64,000 nt of DNA from Psychroflexus planctonicus (GCF_014640195.1 NZ_BMGM01000003.1:1-64000); one strand, 5' to 3'; shown: positions 44,595-54,689, counted from the stretch's first letter. Numbers and translations are program-made. The notes: generated from the sequence alone by a model not told the origin.

Positions 44595-45854
44595 CTATAA
44601 AACACTAATAATCTCATTAATATTGGTTGTGTAGCGTTGCGATAAATGTTCTTGCCGCATCTTCCAAGTTCGCTTTAAATCTTGACAAGCAAACTTTATT
44701 TTTTGATTGCCCAAGCTTTTATTAATTGCATCAATCTGTTTCATTAAACCGCTGTGTTTTGGATTTTCTTGATTGAATAAAGCCAACTGCCGATTTTCTT
44801 CTGGAATTAATCCCATTACAATAACACCTGCTTTTTTGTACTGATAGCCTTTTTTATAAATTTTGTCGAATCCTTGAATGGCATATTTCACTAAATCGAT
44901 GCTGGAATTGGTTGGGTAAGGTGTTTTTATAGTAATGCTTTTTCCGTATTGGGCTGCATTGTGTTGAAACTTATTGGTTTTCAAAAAAACCGAAATTACT
45001 TGACAACAACTATTTTGTTTCCGCATTTTTTCGCCACAAGAAATGGCAAAAGTACTTATGCGTTCTTTGATGTACTGGTAATCTTCATATTGCGTGTCAA
45101 AAGATCGAGTAGTGGCAATGGCTTTTTTATTGGCTACTTCTTCTAAGCTAAGGCTAGGTTTTCCTTCCAATTCCTTTTTTAATCGTAAACCCACTACCGT
45201 CATGTGTTTTCTAACCCAATCGTCAGGCAATTGTGTAAAGTCAAAAGCAGTATTGATGTTGTGTTTTTGCAAACGAATGGCATGTTGTCTTCCAATTCCC
45301 CAAACATCATTAATTTTTAACCATTTTAAAGCTTTAAAGCGTTGTTTTTCAGTTTGTAAGACATAGATTCCATTTGTTTGTTGTGCAAATTTTTTGGCTA
45401 TTCGGTTGGCTACTTTGGCCAAGGCTTTGGTAGGAGCAAAGCCAATACTAATCGGGATTCCCGTGCCTTTTTCTACACGCTGTTTCATTTGTTCGCCTAT
45501 TTTTTGCAAATCGAAATGAGTTTCATATCCTACAAATTGCAAAAAAGCTTCGTCGATACTGTAAATTTCCATATCGGGCGTAAATTCACTGAGTAAATTC
45601 ATTACCCGTGCACTCATATCGCCATACAAAGCATAATTAGAAGAAAATACATGAATGTGGTTTCGCTCAAATATTTTTTGGTATTTAAAAGCAGGCGCAC
45701 CCATCGGAATTCCTAATGCTTTAGCTTCATTGCTTCGAGCAATTACGCAACCATCGTTATTAGACAAAATGGCAACAGGCTGATTGTTTAACTTTGGATT
45801 AAAAACCCGTTCGCAAGAAGCATAAAAATTATTACAATCTACTAAAGCAAACAT
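44595..45854 (-). CDS. umuC: Y-family DNA polymerase (UmuC-like)
   Basis: Translesion DNA polymerase of 419 residues. The N-terminal DCNNFYASCERVFNP block and the SNNDGCVIARSNEAKALG motif are typical, and the catalytic SIDEAF is near residue 100. A helix-hairpin-helix and little-finger region follow. It lies 2 bases behind umuD and forms a two-gene umuDC operon. The protein would associate with processed UmuD to copy damaged DNA; no truncation was seen. Confidence 0.93.
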   Translation of the reverse strand: MFALVDCNNFYASCERVFNPKLNNQPVAILSNNDGCVIARSNEAKALGIPMGAPAFKYQKIFERNHIHVFSSNYALYGDMSARVMNLLSEFTPDMEIYSIDEAFLQFVGYETHFDLQKIGEQMKQRVEKGTGIPISIGFAPTKALAKVANRIAKKFAQQTNGIYVLQTEKQRFKALKWLKINDVWGIGRQHAIRLQKHNINTAFDFTQLPDDWVRKHMTVVGLRLKKELEGKPSLSLEEVANKKAIATTRSFDTQYEDYQYIKERISTFAISCGEKMRKQNSCCQVISVFLKTNKFQHNAAQYGKSITIKTPYPTNSSIDLVKYAIQGFDKIYKKGYQYKKAGVIVMGLIPEENRQLALFNQENPKHSGLMKQIDAINKSLGNQKIKFACQDLKRTWKMRQEHLSQRYTTNINEIISVL

Positions 45855-45856
45855 TA

Positions 45857-46300
45857 CTACGAAACATTTTTAATTACCGTGGTTACAATTCCCCAAATAA
45901 TAAAGTCGTTGTCTTCTGTAACTAAAATAGGACTGTATTTTTTGTTCTCGGCTATCAGCCAAATTTTATCTTTTTCTATAGCGATGCGTTTTACGGTAAA
46001 TTCTCCATCTACAAAGCAAACTGCTATTTTTCTATTTGTCGGTTCTAAGCTTTTGTCTATAATAAGCAAATCGCCATCGTTTAAGCCTGCATTAATCATG
46101 CTATCGCCACGAACTCTACCATAAAAAGTAGTGCTAGGATGTTTGATTAATTCTTGATTTAAATCAATACTCAAGTCTAAAAAATCATCTGCTGGGCTAG
46201 GAAAACCAGCGCTAATTCCTTCTTTTACAAAGGGCAAAACAGTCGGCTTTTCAAACCGAGGCTGAAAAATAACAAGCGTTTTTTGATCTATTTGATTCAT
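45857..46300 (-). CDS. umuD: UmuD-like S24 autoproteolytic protein
   Basis: LexA/UmuD-type S24 peptidase of 147 residues. The presumed self-cleavage site is A31-G32 in SAGFPSPADD, the Ser-Lys dyad is S67 in RGDSMINAG and K104 in FTVKRI. There is no N-terminal helix-turn-helix, so it is UmuD and not LexA. It precedes umuC by 2 bases. A 10-base palindrome 18 bases before the ATG may be its damage-response operator. Confidence 0.92.
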   Translation of the reverse strand: MNQIDQKTLVIFQPRFEKPTVLPFVKEGISAGFPSPADDFLDLSIDLNQELIKHPSTTFYGRVRGDSMINAGLNDGDLLIIDKSLEPTNRKIAVCFVDGEFTVKRIAIEKDKIWLIAENKKYSPILVTEDNDFIIWGIVTTVIKNVS

Positions 46301-46318
46301 GATGATTTCTGTATTTTG

Positions 46319-46328
46319 TTGTATACAA
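46319..46328. promoter_or_regulatory. Candidate operator palindrome TTGTATACAA before umuDC
   Basis: TTGTATACAA is a perfect 10-base palindrome starting 18 bases before the umuD ATG, within TTTTGTTGTATACAAAAATA. Its position suits a repressor such as LexA. The Bacteroidota LexA box is not well enough known to me to call it firmly. Confidence 0.45.
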
Positions 46329-46365
46329 AAATAGGATTATTTCCAAATAAAAGGAAATAATCCTA
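46327..46365 (-). terminator. Terminator of ovoA
   Basis: TAGGATTATTTCC (46332-46344) pairs perfectly with GGAAATAATCCTA (46353-46365) over 8 bases; on the minus strand it is followed by TTTTTG. The T tract overlaps the umuDC operator palindrome by two bases. Confidence 0.85.
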
Positions 46366-46434
46366 CAAATTAACTTTTGTTCAAAAAACAGAAAATTAAG
46401 ATACCTTTACATATTGAATCCTAGTCTTATACAA

Positions 46435-48540
46435 CTACTTTTTACGCCAAATACTTACTTCTGAATGCATCACTTCAAAATTGCGGCTCGATTTTCTTGC
46501 AATGTGTTTCAAATCAAAAGGCGTTGAGACCAAAGTAAATTGAGTTGATAATATATCATTTATCCCTTCCATTGATTTTACTGGTTCGCCATATTTTTTG
46601 AAGCCGCCTAACCAATTTTCTTTTGGCGTAATGGCTTCTTTCCATTGGTAAGTTGAGCCTAAAATGAATATGCCATCTTGGTTGATGCGTTTATGGATTT
46701 CGTTTAAGAATACACTTGGATTCTGCAATTCTTCTAACAAATTGAAAGCCACAACAGCATCAAAATTTCGGTAGCGTTCCTTTAGCTTCATCGCGTCATC
46801 TTGCATAAATTGTATGCGATTGGTGTTTTTGTTCAATTTTAAATCATTCAACACCACATCCTTAAATAATTGTAAATCGCCTTCATCTTGAATCACGTAA
46901 CGTAGTAATCCATTTTTTTGTAATTCAATTGCTGGGCGAATAAAACGCGCAGAAGCATCGATTGCTGTAATTTCTTTAAAAATAGTGGAAGCTTCAAATG
47001 CCAAACGACCGGTATTGCAATTTAAATCAAGGAGTTTTTTTTCAGAAGGATTTTTAATCTGTTTTTCTAGTATTTCAACTAATTGAAGTGGATATTTTTT
47101 AATTCCTAAGTAATCATCTCCATAGTTTTCTTCACAAGAAATGGCTACTTCCTCATCGGTTTCGTAACTATCAATCCTAATATTGGGTTCATGTTCAGCT
47201 TCAACATACCTAAAACCTGCATGTTGATAAAAATGTCTTCGGAAGGCATAACGCGCATGTAATGTAGCTTCATTGCCAGTAGAAATCCATGAGCCGCCTT
47301 TAATCAAGTTATGTTTCCCATCGAAAGTAGGAGTTGAAAAATCATCGTATAACGGATGAACTTTAAAGCCAGGATAGCCGGTAATCGGGCTTTCTGTCCA
47401 TTGCCAAACATTACCAATAACATCAAAGAAATCTCCAAATGAAAATTGATTCACTGGGCAAGGCGAAGTAAAATGTTCTAAATTGATATTTCCTGGAGCT
47501 GTTTCCCATTCCGTAGCATCTTGTACTTGGCAATGATTTACCAATCTATACCATTCTGCTTCAGTTGGCAAACGCAATTTTTTTCCTGTTTTAGCTGATT
47601 TCCAATTGCAAAAGGCTTTGGCTTCTAGGTAATTGATTTCTACAGGAAAACTCCATTTCATCGGAACTATGCTTGTCATTAAACGAAGTTGATAAGACTC
47701 CGCGTCTTTTTCCCAAAACAACGGATGCTCAGCTTTTTTGTAAGTTCGCCAAGACCAGCCTTCTTCAGTCCACCATTTTTCATTGTGGTAACCTTGATCT
47801 TCTACAAATGCTAAAAATTCAGCATTGGAAACCAAGTACTTTGAAGCTTTAAAATCCTGAACCTGTTCTTCGAAATTTCCATATTCTAAATCCCAACCAT
47901 AAAGATGATGATGATGGGGCTTTCCCAATTGCATTTCTGTACCTTCAATAGTGATTAATTCATTTTGAACGGGTTGTTCATCTGAATCGCAAATAGCATT
48001 AAAGCTTGCATTTTGAAGCAATTCAACAGGCAATTGTCGTATTAAAACCGATGAAGTTTCAATATGTATATTTTGGTGTTCAATTCCCATAATAATGGGC
48101 CAAAAAGGATTTTTCCACTCAATAGGAAGCCTTAAAGGCAATTCCTTGATGAGTTTAATGATGGTTGATTTAACGGTATTTCGGTAATTTCTAACTTCAT
48201 CTACGCTCGGCCAATTGTAATTTTTATCATTCAAATCATCCCAAGACATTTCATCTACGCCAATGGCAAACATCGATTCAAAAACGGGATTGATGTGCGC
48301 AGGTAAAAGTCCCGCTAAAACCAACTTATTTACATAAAAACAAGAAGTATGTCCGTAATAAAAAATAAGTGGATGGCGAAGCTGGTCTGCCCGCATATAA
48401 AAGGCTTTTTCATCTTTTAGCGTTTCATATAGTTTGTCGTCAAGATCAAAAGTTCTGTTGAAATACGCAAGGATTTCTTGGCGTTTTTGTTCAGCTTCTC
48501 CTTCCGCTAGGTTAGGAGTTTTAAGATTAAATTCTTTCAT
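46435..48540 (-). CDS. ovoA: 5-histidylcysteine sulfoxide synthase / methyltransferase OvoA
   Basis: Ovothiol biosynthesis enzyme of 701 residues. The N-terminal DinB-like domain carries the iron ligands H64 (YYGHTS) and H155/H159 in IEHQNIHIE. A formylglycine-generating-enzyme-like sulfoxide synthase domain follows (KLRLPTEAEWYRL, GNVWQWTES, ARYAFRRHFYQHAGFR). The C-terminal third is an AdoMet methyltransferase with LLDLNCNTGRLAFEAS near 499. It joins cysteine and histidine and methylates the product. It follows a GNAT gene by 7 bases and has its own terminator. Confidence 0.93.
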   Translation of the reverse strand: MKEFNLKTPNLAEGEAEQKRQEILAYFNRTFDLDDKLYETLKDEKAFYMRADQLRHPLIFYYGHTSCFYVNKLVLAGLLPAHINPVFESMFAIGVDEMSWDDLNDKNYNWPSVDEVRNYRNTVKSTIIKLIKELPLRLPIEWKNPFWPIIMGIEHQNIHIETSSVLIRQLPVELLQNASFNAICDSDEQPVQNELITIEGTEMQLGKPHHHHLYGWDLEYGNFEEQVQDFKASKYLVSNAEFLAFVEDQGYHNEKWWTEEGWSWRTYKKAEHPLFWEKDAESYQLRLMTSIVPMKWSFPVEINYLEAKAFCNWKSAKTGKKLRLPTEAEWYRLVNHCQVQDATEWETAPGNINLEHFTSPCPVNQFSFGDFFDVIGNVWQWTESPITGYPGFKVHPLYDDFSTPTFDGKHNLIKGGSWISTGNEATLHARYAFRRHFYQHAGFRYVEAEHEPNIRIDSYETDEEVAISCEENYGDDYLGIKKYPLQLVEILEKQIKNPSEKKLLDLNCNTGRLAFEASTIFKEITAIDASARFIRPAIELQKNGLLRYVIQDEGDLQLFKDVVLNDLKLNKNTNRIQFMQDDAMKLKERYRNFDAVVAFNLLEELQNPSVFLNEIHKRINQDGIFILGSTYQWKEAITPKENWLGGFKKYGEPVKSMEGINDILSTQFTLVSTPFDLKHIARKSSRNFEVMHSEVSIWRKK

Positions 48541-48547
48541 AATCGGC

Positions 48548-49081
48548 TTAATAGGTCTTTACCATATAATTTTTGTGCATCACGAATTTTTCATTTGAAT
48601 TGGGTTTCCGCTTTTCTTGGGTGATGTGTCCACAGACTTCGAATCCTGATTTTTTATATAAAGCAACAGCTGCTTCATTTTTATCCCAAACGCGGAGTAA
48701 AACCTGTTTTATTTGTTTACTTAAATGATTTTCAAAATCTTGCATCAATTTTTTCCCTAAGCCCATTCCACGAAAATTGTTGTCAACTAAAACTTCTGCT
48801 ATGTATTCAGATTCTTCTTTATTATATTTTTGTTGAATATTTTCAGGGCATTCGGAATCTAAGTGCAACGGAATGGAAATCAATGCTGCGATGAGTTGAT
48901 TATCAGAAAAACCGAAAACACCGTAGCCTTTTTTGAATAATTCATTTAAATAAGAATCAGCTTCATCAATGGTGATGTGCTGAGCCGAAATTCCTTTGGT
49001 GAATGCTTCTATATAAAGACGTTCAAGCGTTGGCTTGAATTCTAAATACAATGGGTAATCTGCTTTTATAAATCTTATCAT
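48548..49081 (-). CDS. GNAT-family N-acetyltransferase
   Basis: A 177-residue GNAT-fold acetyltransferase. The acetyl-CoA-binding segment is VLVDNNFRGMGLGKKLM near residues 96-112, and KNEAAVALYKKSGFEV marks the end of the fold. Substrate is unknown. It lies 7 bases upstream of ovoA, so the two are probably co-transcribed; a link with ovothiol chemistry is possible but unproven. Confidence 0.85.
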   Translation of the reverse strand: MIRFIKADYPLYLEFKPTLERLYIEAFTKGISAQHITIDEADSYLNELFKKGYGVFGFSDNQLIAALISIPLHLDSECPENIQQKYNKEESEYIAEVLVDNNFRGMGLGKKLMQDFENHLSKQIKQVLLRVWDKNEAAVALYKKSGFEVCGHITQEKRKPNSNEKFVMHKNYMVKTY

Positions 49082-49312
49082 CTAGCGGCAAAAGTATTAT
49101 TAATTCCCATTAAATTTGTTTCCACTTTTATTAAAGATTCATTAATTAAAAATGGACCTTTCATTTAATTTTAGTTTGACTGAAATAAACTTGGTCTTTT
49201 TTAATACCATTTCGCGGATTACAAACTTGTTAGCACGCTTGACTTTTTAGTGCATTTTAACTGGATTTAGCTTTTTTTTGCTTGCTGATTTGCTTCTAAA
49301 TGTACTGTCTAT

Positions 49313-49993
49313 TTATTTTGAAGTGGAATTTTCTTTCAATTGAAATGATCTTAACACCAAATTGGCATCATCTTTATAATCCTTAAAATTATATAGATTT
49401 GCTTTATAAGTTATGTTGTAAACATCACCAGAATGAGTACTGTATAAGTAAGATTTATATGAAAAAATTGTTGGGTTATTATTATTTGACTTTTCAGTTT
49501 CATCATATTTGAAATTCATAATGTATACTGAATCTGTTATTCTATTTGTTGTAAACTCAAAATTCCCGATTTCTTTGGCTTTGTTTTGTATGTATTGTAT
49601 CTCGGATTCTAAATCAGTGTTCTTCGTTTTTAAAATGTAGATTTCAGCGTAAGAATTCTTGGTATTGTATTCTACTATTTTATTTCTCACCGACTCAAAT
49701 TTTTCTTCATTAGCTCTGTTGCCTATCATTGTAACTGGCTCACCTTCGATGGTATCTTTATAAACGTAAGAATCAAAGAGCTCTTTTTTAGGGCTAATTC
49801 TGAATATGCTGTCTTTATGATTTCCGATTACAGTAGATTGGAAAGTCACCCATGACTCGGGATAATGCACTTTAAATTCATCATTTTCAAACACTTTTAT
49901 ATGTTTATCTGAAACTGAATCATAAACTAAATTTGAAGTGGAATTGCACGAAAACAAAACCAATAATACAACACAGGATAAAAGTAATTTCAT
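49313..49993 (-). CDS. Lipoprotein of unknown function
   Basis: An exported lipoprotein of 226 residues. I chose the ATG at 49993 because it begins a standard signal peptide (MKLLLSCVVLLVLFSCNSTS) with lipobox; the 57 residues open upstream are not signal-like. The mature part includes VKVHYPESWVTF-like start (EFKVHYPESWVTF) and a YNITYKANLYNFKDYKDDANLVLRSF-type end in pieces, which resembles the PsbP/MOG1-like fold seen in many surface lipoproteins; this is only a resemblance. It is monocistronic. Confidence 0.7.
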   Translation of the reverse strand: MKLLLSCVVLLVLFSCNSTSNLVYDSVSDKHIKVFENDEFKVHYPESWVTFQSTVIGNHKDSIFRISPKKELFDSYVYKDTIEGEPVTMIGNRANEEKFESVRNKIVEYNTKNSYAEIYILKTKNTDLESEIQYIQNKAKEIGNFEFTTNRITDSVYIMNFKYDETEKSNNNNPTIFSYKSYLYSTHSGDVYNITYKANLYNFKDYKDDANLVLRSFQLKENSTSK

Positions 49994-50304
49994 AGGAAGT
50001 ATTAGTTTTTCTTGGGTTATGAGTGGTTTATAGCACCAGCAAAAATTTAAACAACTAAGGTAATAATTTTTAGGAATTATTGATAATAAACTGACCAAAT
50101 AAAAAACGTTTTTGTGAATTTCAAGAAATTTGATTGATGAAGTAAATGAATGAAATATACTCAATAAATTGAAGCCTTATATTTTTCAATTCTGACAAAA
50201 TGATTTCTTTTGGATGTAGTAATTTGTCATGCATAACCATTTTATAAACCCATTAAGGTTTCACAGGTTGTAAGTCGACAAACTTATTTTCTCTTCTAAA
50301 AAAG
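49994..50304. other. 311-base gap between the lipoprotein gene and uvrB
   Basis: AT-rich region that contains the promoter area of the lipoprotein gene and the 3' side of uvrB. I see no gene. There is a weak AACC...GGTT arrangement at 50236-50261 but no convincing terminator or exact TAnnTTTG box. Confidence 0.4.
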
Positions 50305-52305
50305 TTACTCTAACTCCGCCTTTTTTTCTTCCAACATTTTCAATTGATCTCGGTATTTAGCAGCTTCCATAAAGTCTAAGTCCTTTGCTGCTTTTTCCAT
50401 GGCTTTTCGGATTTTTCGAATTTGCGAATCGAAATCTTTTTTGCTATAATCTTCGGCAGCTTCCTCAGCTGCAGCTAAATTAGGTGTGACTTCAATCTTG
50501 TAAGGCTCTGGTTTTTTGTTGAAAGTGGAAGAAATGGATTTGTTAAGCGCAGTAGGCGTGATGTTGTTCGCTTTGTTGTAGTCCATTTGTTTGTTCCTGC
50601 GGTATTCGGTTTCATCAATGGTTTTCTGCATGCTATCGGTGATTTTATCAGCGTACAAAATTGCTTTCCCTTCTATATTTCTAGCCGCTCGACCAATGGT
50701 TTGTGTCAAGGTTCGGTTGCTTCTCAAAAATCCTTCTTTGTCTGCATCTAAAATAGCTACCAACGAAACTTCAGGTAAATCTAATCCTTCACGTAATAAA
50801 TTGACGCCCACCAGCACATCAAATAAACCTTTTCGTAAATCGGTCATGATTTCTACCCGTTCTAAGGTATCGATATCACTATGGATGTAGCGTGTGCGAA
50901 TGTTAATTCGCGATAAATATTTGGTCAATTCTTCTGCCATTCGTTTGGTCAAGGTGGTGACCAAAATCCGTTGGTCTTTTTTCACTCGAATGTCGATTTC
51001 TTCAATTAAATCGTCTATTTGGTTTTGACTGGGTTTTACTTCAATTACTGGATCTAATAAGCCGGTTGGTCGAATTACTTGTTCGATGTAAACGCCTTCA
51101 GTTTTGCGTAATTCATAATCAGCTGGGGTAGCACTTACGTAAATTACTTGATTTTGTAGCGCTTCAAACTCTTCTAATTTTAAAGGGCGATTATCCATAG
51201 CTGCGGGTAATCGAAAACCGTATTCCACCAGATTTTCTTTTCTGGAGCGGTCGCCACCATACATCGCACCCACTTGCGAAATGGTAACGTGACTTTCGTC
51301 TACAATCATCAGGTAATCATCTGGAAAATAATCTAATAAGCAGAATGGGCGAGTGCCGGGTTTTCTTCCATCTAAGTAGCGCGAATAATTTTCAATTCCG
51401 CTGCAATAACCCAATTCCTTGATCATTTCTAAATCGAAGTTGGTGCGTTCTTCAATTCGTTTGGCTTCCAATGGTTTGCCAATTTCTTTGAAGTATTCAA
51501 TTTGTTTTCCTAAATCCAATGCGATTTGGTCGATAGCTTGATTCAACACATCCGGTGAAGTCACAAAAATGTTGGCTGGATAAATATTGAGTTTATCGTA
51601 TTTAGCACGTATTTCATTGGTTTGCGGATCAAAAGCTTCAATTTCTTCAATTTCATCACCAAAAAAATGAATTCGGTAAGCATGGTCGGCATAACCCGGA
51701 AAAACATCTAAAGTATCGCCTTTAATTCTGAAGTTTCCATGATTGAATTGTGCTTCAGTTCTGGAATACAAACTTTGTACAAGTCTTCTTAGAAGTTGTG
51801 TGCGGGAAATTTCTTGTTCAACTTCAATGTTGATTACATTTTTTTGAAATTCCGCTGGATTTCCGATACCATACAAGCAACTCACGGAAGCGACCACCAA
51901 AACATCGCGCCTTCCCGAAAGTAGGGAAGAAGTGGTGCTTAATCGAAGCTTTTCAATTTCTTCGTTGATGGAAAGGTCTTTTTCAATATAAGTTCCGCTA
52001 GATGGAATGTAAGCTTCGGGTTGGTAATAGTCGTAATACGAAACAAAATATTCTACAGCATTTTCAGGAAAAAAAGCTTTGAATTCTGCATACAACTGTG
52101 CTGCTAAAGTTTTGTTGTGCGCCAATACCAAAGTCGGTTTTTGAACTTCTTGAACTACGTTGGCCACGGTAAAGGTTTTTCCTGAACCAGTTACGCCCAA
52201 TAAAGTTTGATATCGCTCTTTGCTCTGAATTCCATCAACCAGTTTTTTGATAGCTTTTGGCTGATCTCCAGTAGGTTTGTAATCCGATTTTAAGTCAAAT
52301 TTCAT
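50305..52305 (-). CDS. uvrB: Excinuclease ABC subunit B
   Basis: Damage-verifying helicase of nucleotide excision repair, 666 residues. Walker A is LLGVTGSGKTFT at about 38-50, the beta-hairpin region is VSYYDYYQPEAYIP, the DEAD-like motif is MIVDESHV, and the later QTIGRAARN motif VI is present. The C-terminal UVR motif (residues 626-660) that binds UvrC is complete. Only 3 bases separate it from the T9SS gene upstream, so it has no room for its own promoter there. Confidence 0.97.
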   Translation of the reverse strand: MKFDLKSDYKPTGDQPKAIKKLVDGIQSKERYQTLLGVTGSGKTFTVANVVQEVQKPTLVLAHNKTLAAQLYAEFKAFFPENAVEYFVSYYDYYQPEAYIPSSGTYIEKDLSINEEIEKLRLSTTSSLLSGRRDVLVVASVSCLYGIGNPAEFQKNVINIEVEQEISRTQLLRRLVQSLYSRTEAQFNHGNFRIKGDTLDVFPGYADHAYRIHFFGDEIEEIEAFDPQTNEIRAKYDKLNIYPANIFVTSPDVLNQAIDQIALDLGKQIEYFKEIGKPLEAKRIEERTNFDLEMIKELGYCSGIENYSRYLDGRKPGTRPFCLLDYFPDDYLMIVDESHVTISQVGAMYGGDRSRKENLVEYGFRLPAAMDNRPLKLEEFEALQNQVIYVSATPADYELRKTEGVYIEQVIRPTGLLDPVIEVKPSQNQIDDLIEEIDIRVKKDQRILVTTLTKRMAEELTKYLSRINIRTRYIHSDIDTLERVEIMTDLRKGLFDVLVGVNLLREGLDLPEVSLVAILDADKEGFLRSNRTLTQTIGRAARNIEGKAILYADKITDSMQKTIDETEYRRNKQMDYNKANNITPTALNKSISSTFNKKPEPYKIEVTPNLAAAEEAAEDYSKKDFDSQIRKIRKAMEKAAKDLDFMEAAKYRDQLKMLEEKKAELE

Positions 52306-52308
52306 TGC

Positions 52309-54669
52309 TTAGCGTTTTAAAGTAATATTGCCCGTAAAAACTCTTCCACCAGAAAGACTTACTTTATACCAATAATCATTAGGTGGCATTGGTTTTCCAT
52401 TGTATGTTCCATCCCATTTGCCGCCAGGTCCAAAACTAATCATTAGCTTTCCAAAACGATCGAATATTTGCACGCGTTTAAGATTTATTGATTCGTTGCG
52501 AATTCCACGCGGTCGCCAAGCATCGTTGATGCCGTCATTATTTGGTGTAAAAAATTCAGGAAAATCGATTACTGTAAATGACCGTGCTACAATACCACAA
52601 CCTTCTAAATCCTGGATGTAAATTACATTTTCAACTTCATTGAGTTCAAATACATTATTGCTTTGAAATTGACTTGTAGAATTTAAAGAATATCTATAAT
52701 TTCCTTCTGGAAATGCTTCAATTATAGCCGATTGTGTTTGGTTTGGTTGACCGATGATTTGAATGCCAAGGCTTTCAATTCCAGATACGTCTACGTTAAA
52801 TTCAATTTCATTACTGCAGGAAATTACTTCACCATCTTCTTGTGAAGTCTGAGAAGCTGTTAGTGAATATGTTCCAGCTTCTGAAACTTCAATTGTTGGT
52901 GTAGTTTCTCCGGTATTCCAAAGATATTCAATGTTTTCATTTTCAGATGTAATCTGTGGGTCGAGTACTAAAAATTCATCTTGTCTACATAAAGTTAAGT
53001 CTGTTTGTACATTACCAAATTCAGGTCGTTCTACTAAATTGAACTCAATAGGAACCAAACCTTCACATTCAGATGAATTTTGTAATCTGGCATAATAGGT
53101 TACAGGAAAATCGGTGATATCAATAGAAAAATTGTCTGATAGAATGCGATTGGTATCTTGCAGTGCATCAAAATTTGACGGATAAATATTTACCTGTTCA
53201 ACTTGTTCACTGATTAAATTTAAAATTGCATTTCGAATTTGATTGGTATTGTATGAAAGCGATTCTTCACTTGGGTTTGGACATTCTGTAAAGCTTAGGG
53301 CATCAAATTGAAATGCATTATTTTGCAAAATAACAGGAACAATTAATTGGCAACCACCAATGTTTTCAAGACGAACAAAAACATCATTGTTTTGCGCATT
53401 GGGTGAAAACGTCTCTGGATTTGGTATGGAATTGTTTTGGTTGATTGCATTTTCTTCTGTTAAATAGAATTCTTGGATACTAAAATTATTCTGTAAGTTA
53501 TCGACATCACTTTCAATTTCCGTTAAATTATAGGCTAGGTTGGTATCGTTTGCATCACCGCAAGTAACCAAACTAAATGGTTCAGGTTGGTTGTTGCTTT
53601 GAAAATCCATGATAATTTCGTCAGTAGCAATACAACCGTTTTCTAAAGTAACTTCAACAGCATAAGTTCCTGCTCCATAATTATTTTCTGAAACGCTAAG
53701 TGTATTCTGGTTTTGTTCAACTAAGTTCCCATTATAAAACCAATTTACGGCAGTAGGGTTGTCTTCGCTAACGTCTAAAATAGCTTCTTCTCCTTCGCAG
53801 ATAGCGCGATCATCAATTCGGTCTAAACCTAAATTTACGCCTACTTCAAAACTACCACCGTTAATGAAAACGGCAGAATCATATCGATAATTTGCTTCGT
53901 CTGCTATAACTAATTTTACTTCGTAAACTTGGTCTGGTTCCACATTGGCAATGGCTGTTAAAACTTCGGTTTGACCGTTGAAGTTGGTCGGCGAAACTGC
54001 GTCTGCTCCGTTGGATTGATTGAATTGCCCAAACCATTCTTCATTTTCTGCAGGGCAAGCATTGGGAATTTCGGGTCTTACTGTGGTTACTTTTACAGGA
54101 ATTGTAGTTTCTGGGACTACAGCAATGTTTTCGTAATCCTGACTTCCTTGCGGACGAATTAAAAATGCGAATACATCTGAAAAAACACAAGTATTGGAAT
54201 TGTTTTCTTGGTATTCTTCTGAAGCAAAAATGTATTGAAAACTTAGCTGACTTGCCTTAGGTGTAAAATTGAAACTGATGCTTGTAGCATTGGTCAACAA
54301 TTCGTTATCAGGAATATTTAAAGCATCTCTTAAATCTTGATCGCCACCCCAATTTTCAGCATCATCATCGCTAAGAGAATTGTTTGGTCCTTCTGTATTA
54401 TCAAGTCTTCCTGTACTTAAAACTAATCCATTTTGAAAAGGGAAACTAGAATTAGATGGTGCTGTAAAATATCCATAACTTTTCATACCATCTGGAAATT
54501 CACCACTCACAGTGTTGGTAATCAGGATATCTTCTACACAATCTGAATTGTCGAATAAGACTTCTTCAATAAGCAATTGATCTGAAAAGGCCAGATGGTC
54601 TGCTTCAATAAACTGTGCATTTATCCAAGTACAATAAAATAAAAAACTAAATAAAAAATATTGCTTCAA
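52309..54669 (-). CDS. T9SS type B protein with choice-of-anchor L domain
   Basis: A 786-residue secreted protein. After a signal peptide (YFLFSFLFYCTWINA) comes a choice-of-anchor L domain (GLVLSTGR, SFNFTPKASQLSFQYIFASEEY), then Cys-containing Ig-like modules, and a C-terminal type B sorting domain (EFFTPNNDGINDAWRPRG, VQIFDRFGKLM, WDGTYNGKPMPPNDYWY, GNITLKR). It starts at TTG (54669): no ATG gives the signal peptide. Likely attached to the cell surface by T9SS. It precedes uvrB by 3 bases. Confidence 0.87.
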   Translation of the reverse strand: MKQYFLFSFLFYCTWINAQFIEADHLAFSDQLLIEEVLFDNSDCVEDILITNTVSGEFPDGMKSYGYFTAPSNSSFPFQNGLVLSTGRLDNTEGPNNSLSDDDAENWGGDQDLRDALNIPDNELLTNATSISFNFTPKASQLSFQYIFASEEYQENNSNTCVFSDVFAFLIRPQGSQDYENIAVVPETTIPVKVTTVRPEIPNACPAENEEWFGQFNQSNGADAVSPTNFNGQTEVLTAIANVEPDQVYEVKLVIADEANYRYDSAVFINGGSFEVGVNLGLDRIDDRAICEGEEAILDVSEDNPTAVNWFYNGNLVEQNQNTLSVSENNYGAGTYAVEVTLENGCIATDEIIMDFQSNNQPEPFSLVTCGDANDTNLAYNLTEIESDVDNLQNNFSIQEFYLTEENAINQNNSIPNPETFSPNAQNNDVFVRLENIGGCQLIVPVILQNNAFQFDALSFTECPNPSEESLSYNTNQIRNAILNLISEQVEQVNIYPSNFDALQDTNRILSDNFSIDITDFPVTYYARLQNSSECEGLVPIEFNLVERPEFGNVQTDLTLCRQDEFLVLDPQITSENENIEYLWNTGETTPTIEVSEAGTYSLTASQTSQEDGEVISCSNEIEFNVDVSGIESLGIQIIGQPNQTQSAIIEAFPEGNYRYSLNSTSQFQSNNVFELNEVENVIYIQDLEGCGIVARSFTVIDFPEFFTPNNDGINDAWRPRGIRNESINLKRVQIFDRFGKLMISFGPGGKWDGTYNGKPMPPNDYWYKVSLSGGRVFTGNITLKR

Positions 54670-54689
54670 AGCTAAGTTAATTAGGGGTA

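Noticed and set aside
49994-50164. Upstream extension of the lipoprotein frame
   Set aside because: The 57 extra residues precede a complete lipoprotein signal peptide, which must be N-terminal.
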